From JAMQKA01 sp031569985 (GTDB lineage: Bacteria; Bacteroidota; Rhodothermia; Balneolales; Balneolaceae): 64,000 nucleotides of DNA. Of the stretch, positions 62,916 to 64,000 are shown in pieces. Made by a program: the position numbers and the translations under genes. The DNA lies in assembly GCF_031569985.1 (NCBI RefSeq), contig NZ_JAMQKA010000001.1, forward strand, positions 124,001 to 188,000, read 5' to 3'. The notes below the pieces were generated by a model. The model was not told the DNA's origin. It was given only the letters and a program-made list of their open reading frames with translations, and ran no database searches. The first letter of the stretch is position 1. The number at the start of each line of letters is the position of its first letter.

Positions 62916-64000
62916 ATGAAGTTCAATTTTCATAATAACAGGAAAAACGGCAGGGAAATTGCAGAAAAAGCTCCTTCAGCGCTGCACCCCGTTACATTAT
63001 CTTTCAAAGATGCTGATCTAAACCAAGCATTTGAGAAATATACTACGCTGCACTCCCTCAGTTTTGTTCGGACTTCTCTTTCGCTTGCTATCGGACTTTA
63101 TGTTGTATTCGGGTTTCTTGATCCTCTTATCACACCTGAAATACTTTCGGAACTAATTGTTATACGGGTCATCAACTGCATTATTTTTGCAGGTGTTATT
63201 TACTTGACATACACCGACTGGGGTTTGAAGAATTTTCAGTTCATGATGAGTATGGTTTTGTTGGTGGCCGGACTTGGACTGGTTAGCATTATTGCGCTCC
63301 TTGAAATTACCGCAGGATACCATCACTTTGCTGGCATCATCCTTGCCATTATGTACGCCCATGGACTGCTGAGACTCCGTTTTATATACGCTTCCATAAT
63401 CACATGGTTTGTTATCCTGGCCTACATCACCGCAATAATGTACTTGGCTATCACTCCTTTTGAAGTCTTCATAATCAATATTTTCTTCCTCCTCTCCGCC
63501 AATATTATGGGGATGATTGCGAGCTACTGGCTTGAGTACTACATGAAAGCGGGTTACCTAAACGAACAGATAGTTCATGAAAAAAGTGATCAACTAAAAG
63601 TGGAGTATGATCGAAAAAGCAACGAACTGGAATCTGCTCGCAGATTGCAGCTGAAAATGCTGCCGCAAAAATTCCCCTACTGCCCCAATTATGAATTCGC
63701 CTTTTCGATGAAAGCGGCTTCTGAAGTCGGAGGCGATTACTACGACTATCACAGAACGGAAGATGAGGTATTGACCTTCGGCATTGGTGATGCCACCGGC
63801 CACGGACTGCAGGCCAGCGTGATGGTAACGGCAATCAAACTCCTGTTTGCAGAACATGCTGTCAACAGCGAATTAACCGACTTTTTAAAACGGGCTTCCC
63901 ACTCTATCAGCTTAATGGACTTCCGCAAGCTCTACATGGCTTTTGCAATCGGACGGCTGCGCGACAACACCCTTGAACTGGGCGGTGCGGGGATGCCCCC
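62916..64000 (+). CDS. Membrane SpoIIE-type PP2C phosphatase, N-terminal part
   Basis: At least 361 residues, running off the right edge. A multi-TM sensor region (about residues 48-210, six segments) is followed by a coiled coil and the start of a SpoIIE phosphatase domain: LESARRLQLKMLPQKFP, KAASEVGGDYYDYHR and FGIGDATGHGLQASVMV, with the acid residues for Mn/Mg. It parallels the SpoIIE domain encoded at 45281 but has a different sensor. Start ATG 62916 has no strong ribosome-binding site. Confidence 0.88.
   Translation, partial: MKFNFHNNRKNGREIAEKAPSALHPVTLSFKDADLNQAFEKYTTLHSLSFVRTSLSLAIGLYVVFGFLDPLITPEILSELIVIRVINCIIFAGVIYLTYTDWGLKNFQFMMSMVLLVAGLGLVSIIALLEITAGYHHFAGIILAIMYAHGLLRLRFIYASIITWFVILAYITAIMYLAITPFEVFIINIFFLLSANIMGMIASYWLEYYMKAGYLNEQIVHEKSDQLKVEYDRKSNELESARRLQLKMLPQKFPYCPNYEFAFSMKAASEVGGDYYDYHRTEDEVLTFGIGDATGHGLQASVMVTAIKLLFAEHAVNSELTDFLKRASHSISLMDFRKLYMAFAIGRLRDNTLELGGAGMP

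Noticed and set aside
1..64000. tRNA or rRNA genes
   Set aside because: No cloverleaf with a GGTTCRANYCC-type T arm or rRNA signature was found in any gap, within the limits of reading by eye.

Overview
The window most likely comes from the Balneolota, or a close relative such as Rhodothermota or Bacteroidota. The main evidence is a very large secreted protein ending in a type IX secretion sorting domain with the NYPNPFNPST motif typical of that group. SPII lipoproteins, a short Bacteroidota-type histone H1-like protein, intermediate GC content, and intergenic regions full of dispersed and tandem repeats agree with this. No rRNA, tRNA, CRISPR array, intact insertion sequence or prophage was seen.

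Region 1 (1-10.3 kb) holds housekeeping and envelope genes. They are the N-terminal half of glycine dehydrogenase (off the left edge), a ZIP metal transporter, a fatty-acid desaturase, small hypothetical genes, a ydbS/ydbT-like pair of PH-domain membrane proteins, a histone H1-like gene with a clear terminator, and a UMF1/Atg22-type MFS transporter.

Region 2 (10.8-21.7 kb) is a tight ten-gene operon that looks like one lipid- or sterol-directed pathway. Its genes encode a membrane metallophosphoesterase, a GMC oxidoreductase with a ferredoxin-like four-Cys motif, an alpha/beta hydrolase with Cys at the nucleophile position, an acetoacetate-decarboxylase-family enzyme, three small polytopic membrane proteins, a patatin-like phospholipase with a C-terminal membrane anchor, a cytoplasmic-type N-acetylmuramoyl-L-alanine amidase, and an overlapping signal-anchor coiled-coil protein. 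The oxidoreductase and the patatin carry the same C-terminal accessory domain. This operon is one of the two strongest candidates for an undescribed system.

Region 3 (21.8-37.7 kb) begins with small envelope genes and a Gfo/Idh/MocA oxidoreductase, then becomes a signal-transduction island. It has a histidine kinase with an extracytoplasmic OB-like sensor, three paralogous NarL/LuxR-type regulators (one with an intact receiver and two with a degenerate acidic pocket), a NarX-type PAS kinase, two HTH-less pseudo-receivers, a double-domain KaiC-like ATPase, a 1000-residue multi-PAS kinase with a canonical LOV photoreceptor motif, and a GAF kinase. The KaiC-like/LOV pairing is the second strong candidate: a possible light-informed signalling module without kaiA or kaiB.

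Region 4 (37.7-45.3 kb) has repeat-rich intergenic DNA, a lipoprotein, the T9SS BNR-repeat giant and a partner lipoprotein. Region 5 (45.3-58.2 kb) holds a TPR-SpoIIE phosphatase, a MASE1-like kinase, a GNAT, an NAD(P)-binding protein, a glycosyltransferase, thioredoxin, a DUF488 protein with a Panacea-like N-terminus, a Tat-exported aldo/keto reductase and a secreted apiosidase-like glycoside hydrolase. Two copies of a repeat of about 300 bp lie in opposite orientation at 44.6 and 55.2 kb. Region 6 (58.4-64 kb) has a sigma-54 activator, a selenium-binding protein/methanethiol oxidase with a membrane partner, and a membrane SpoIIE phosphatase running off the right edge.
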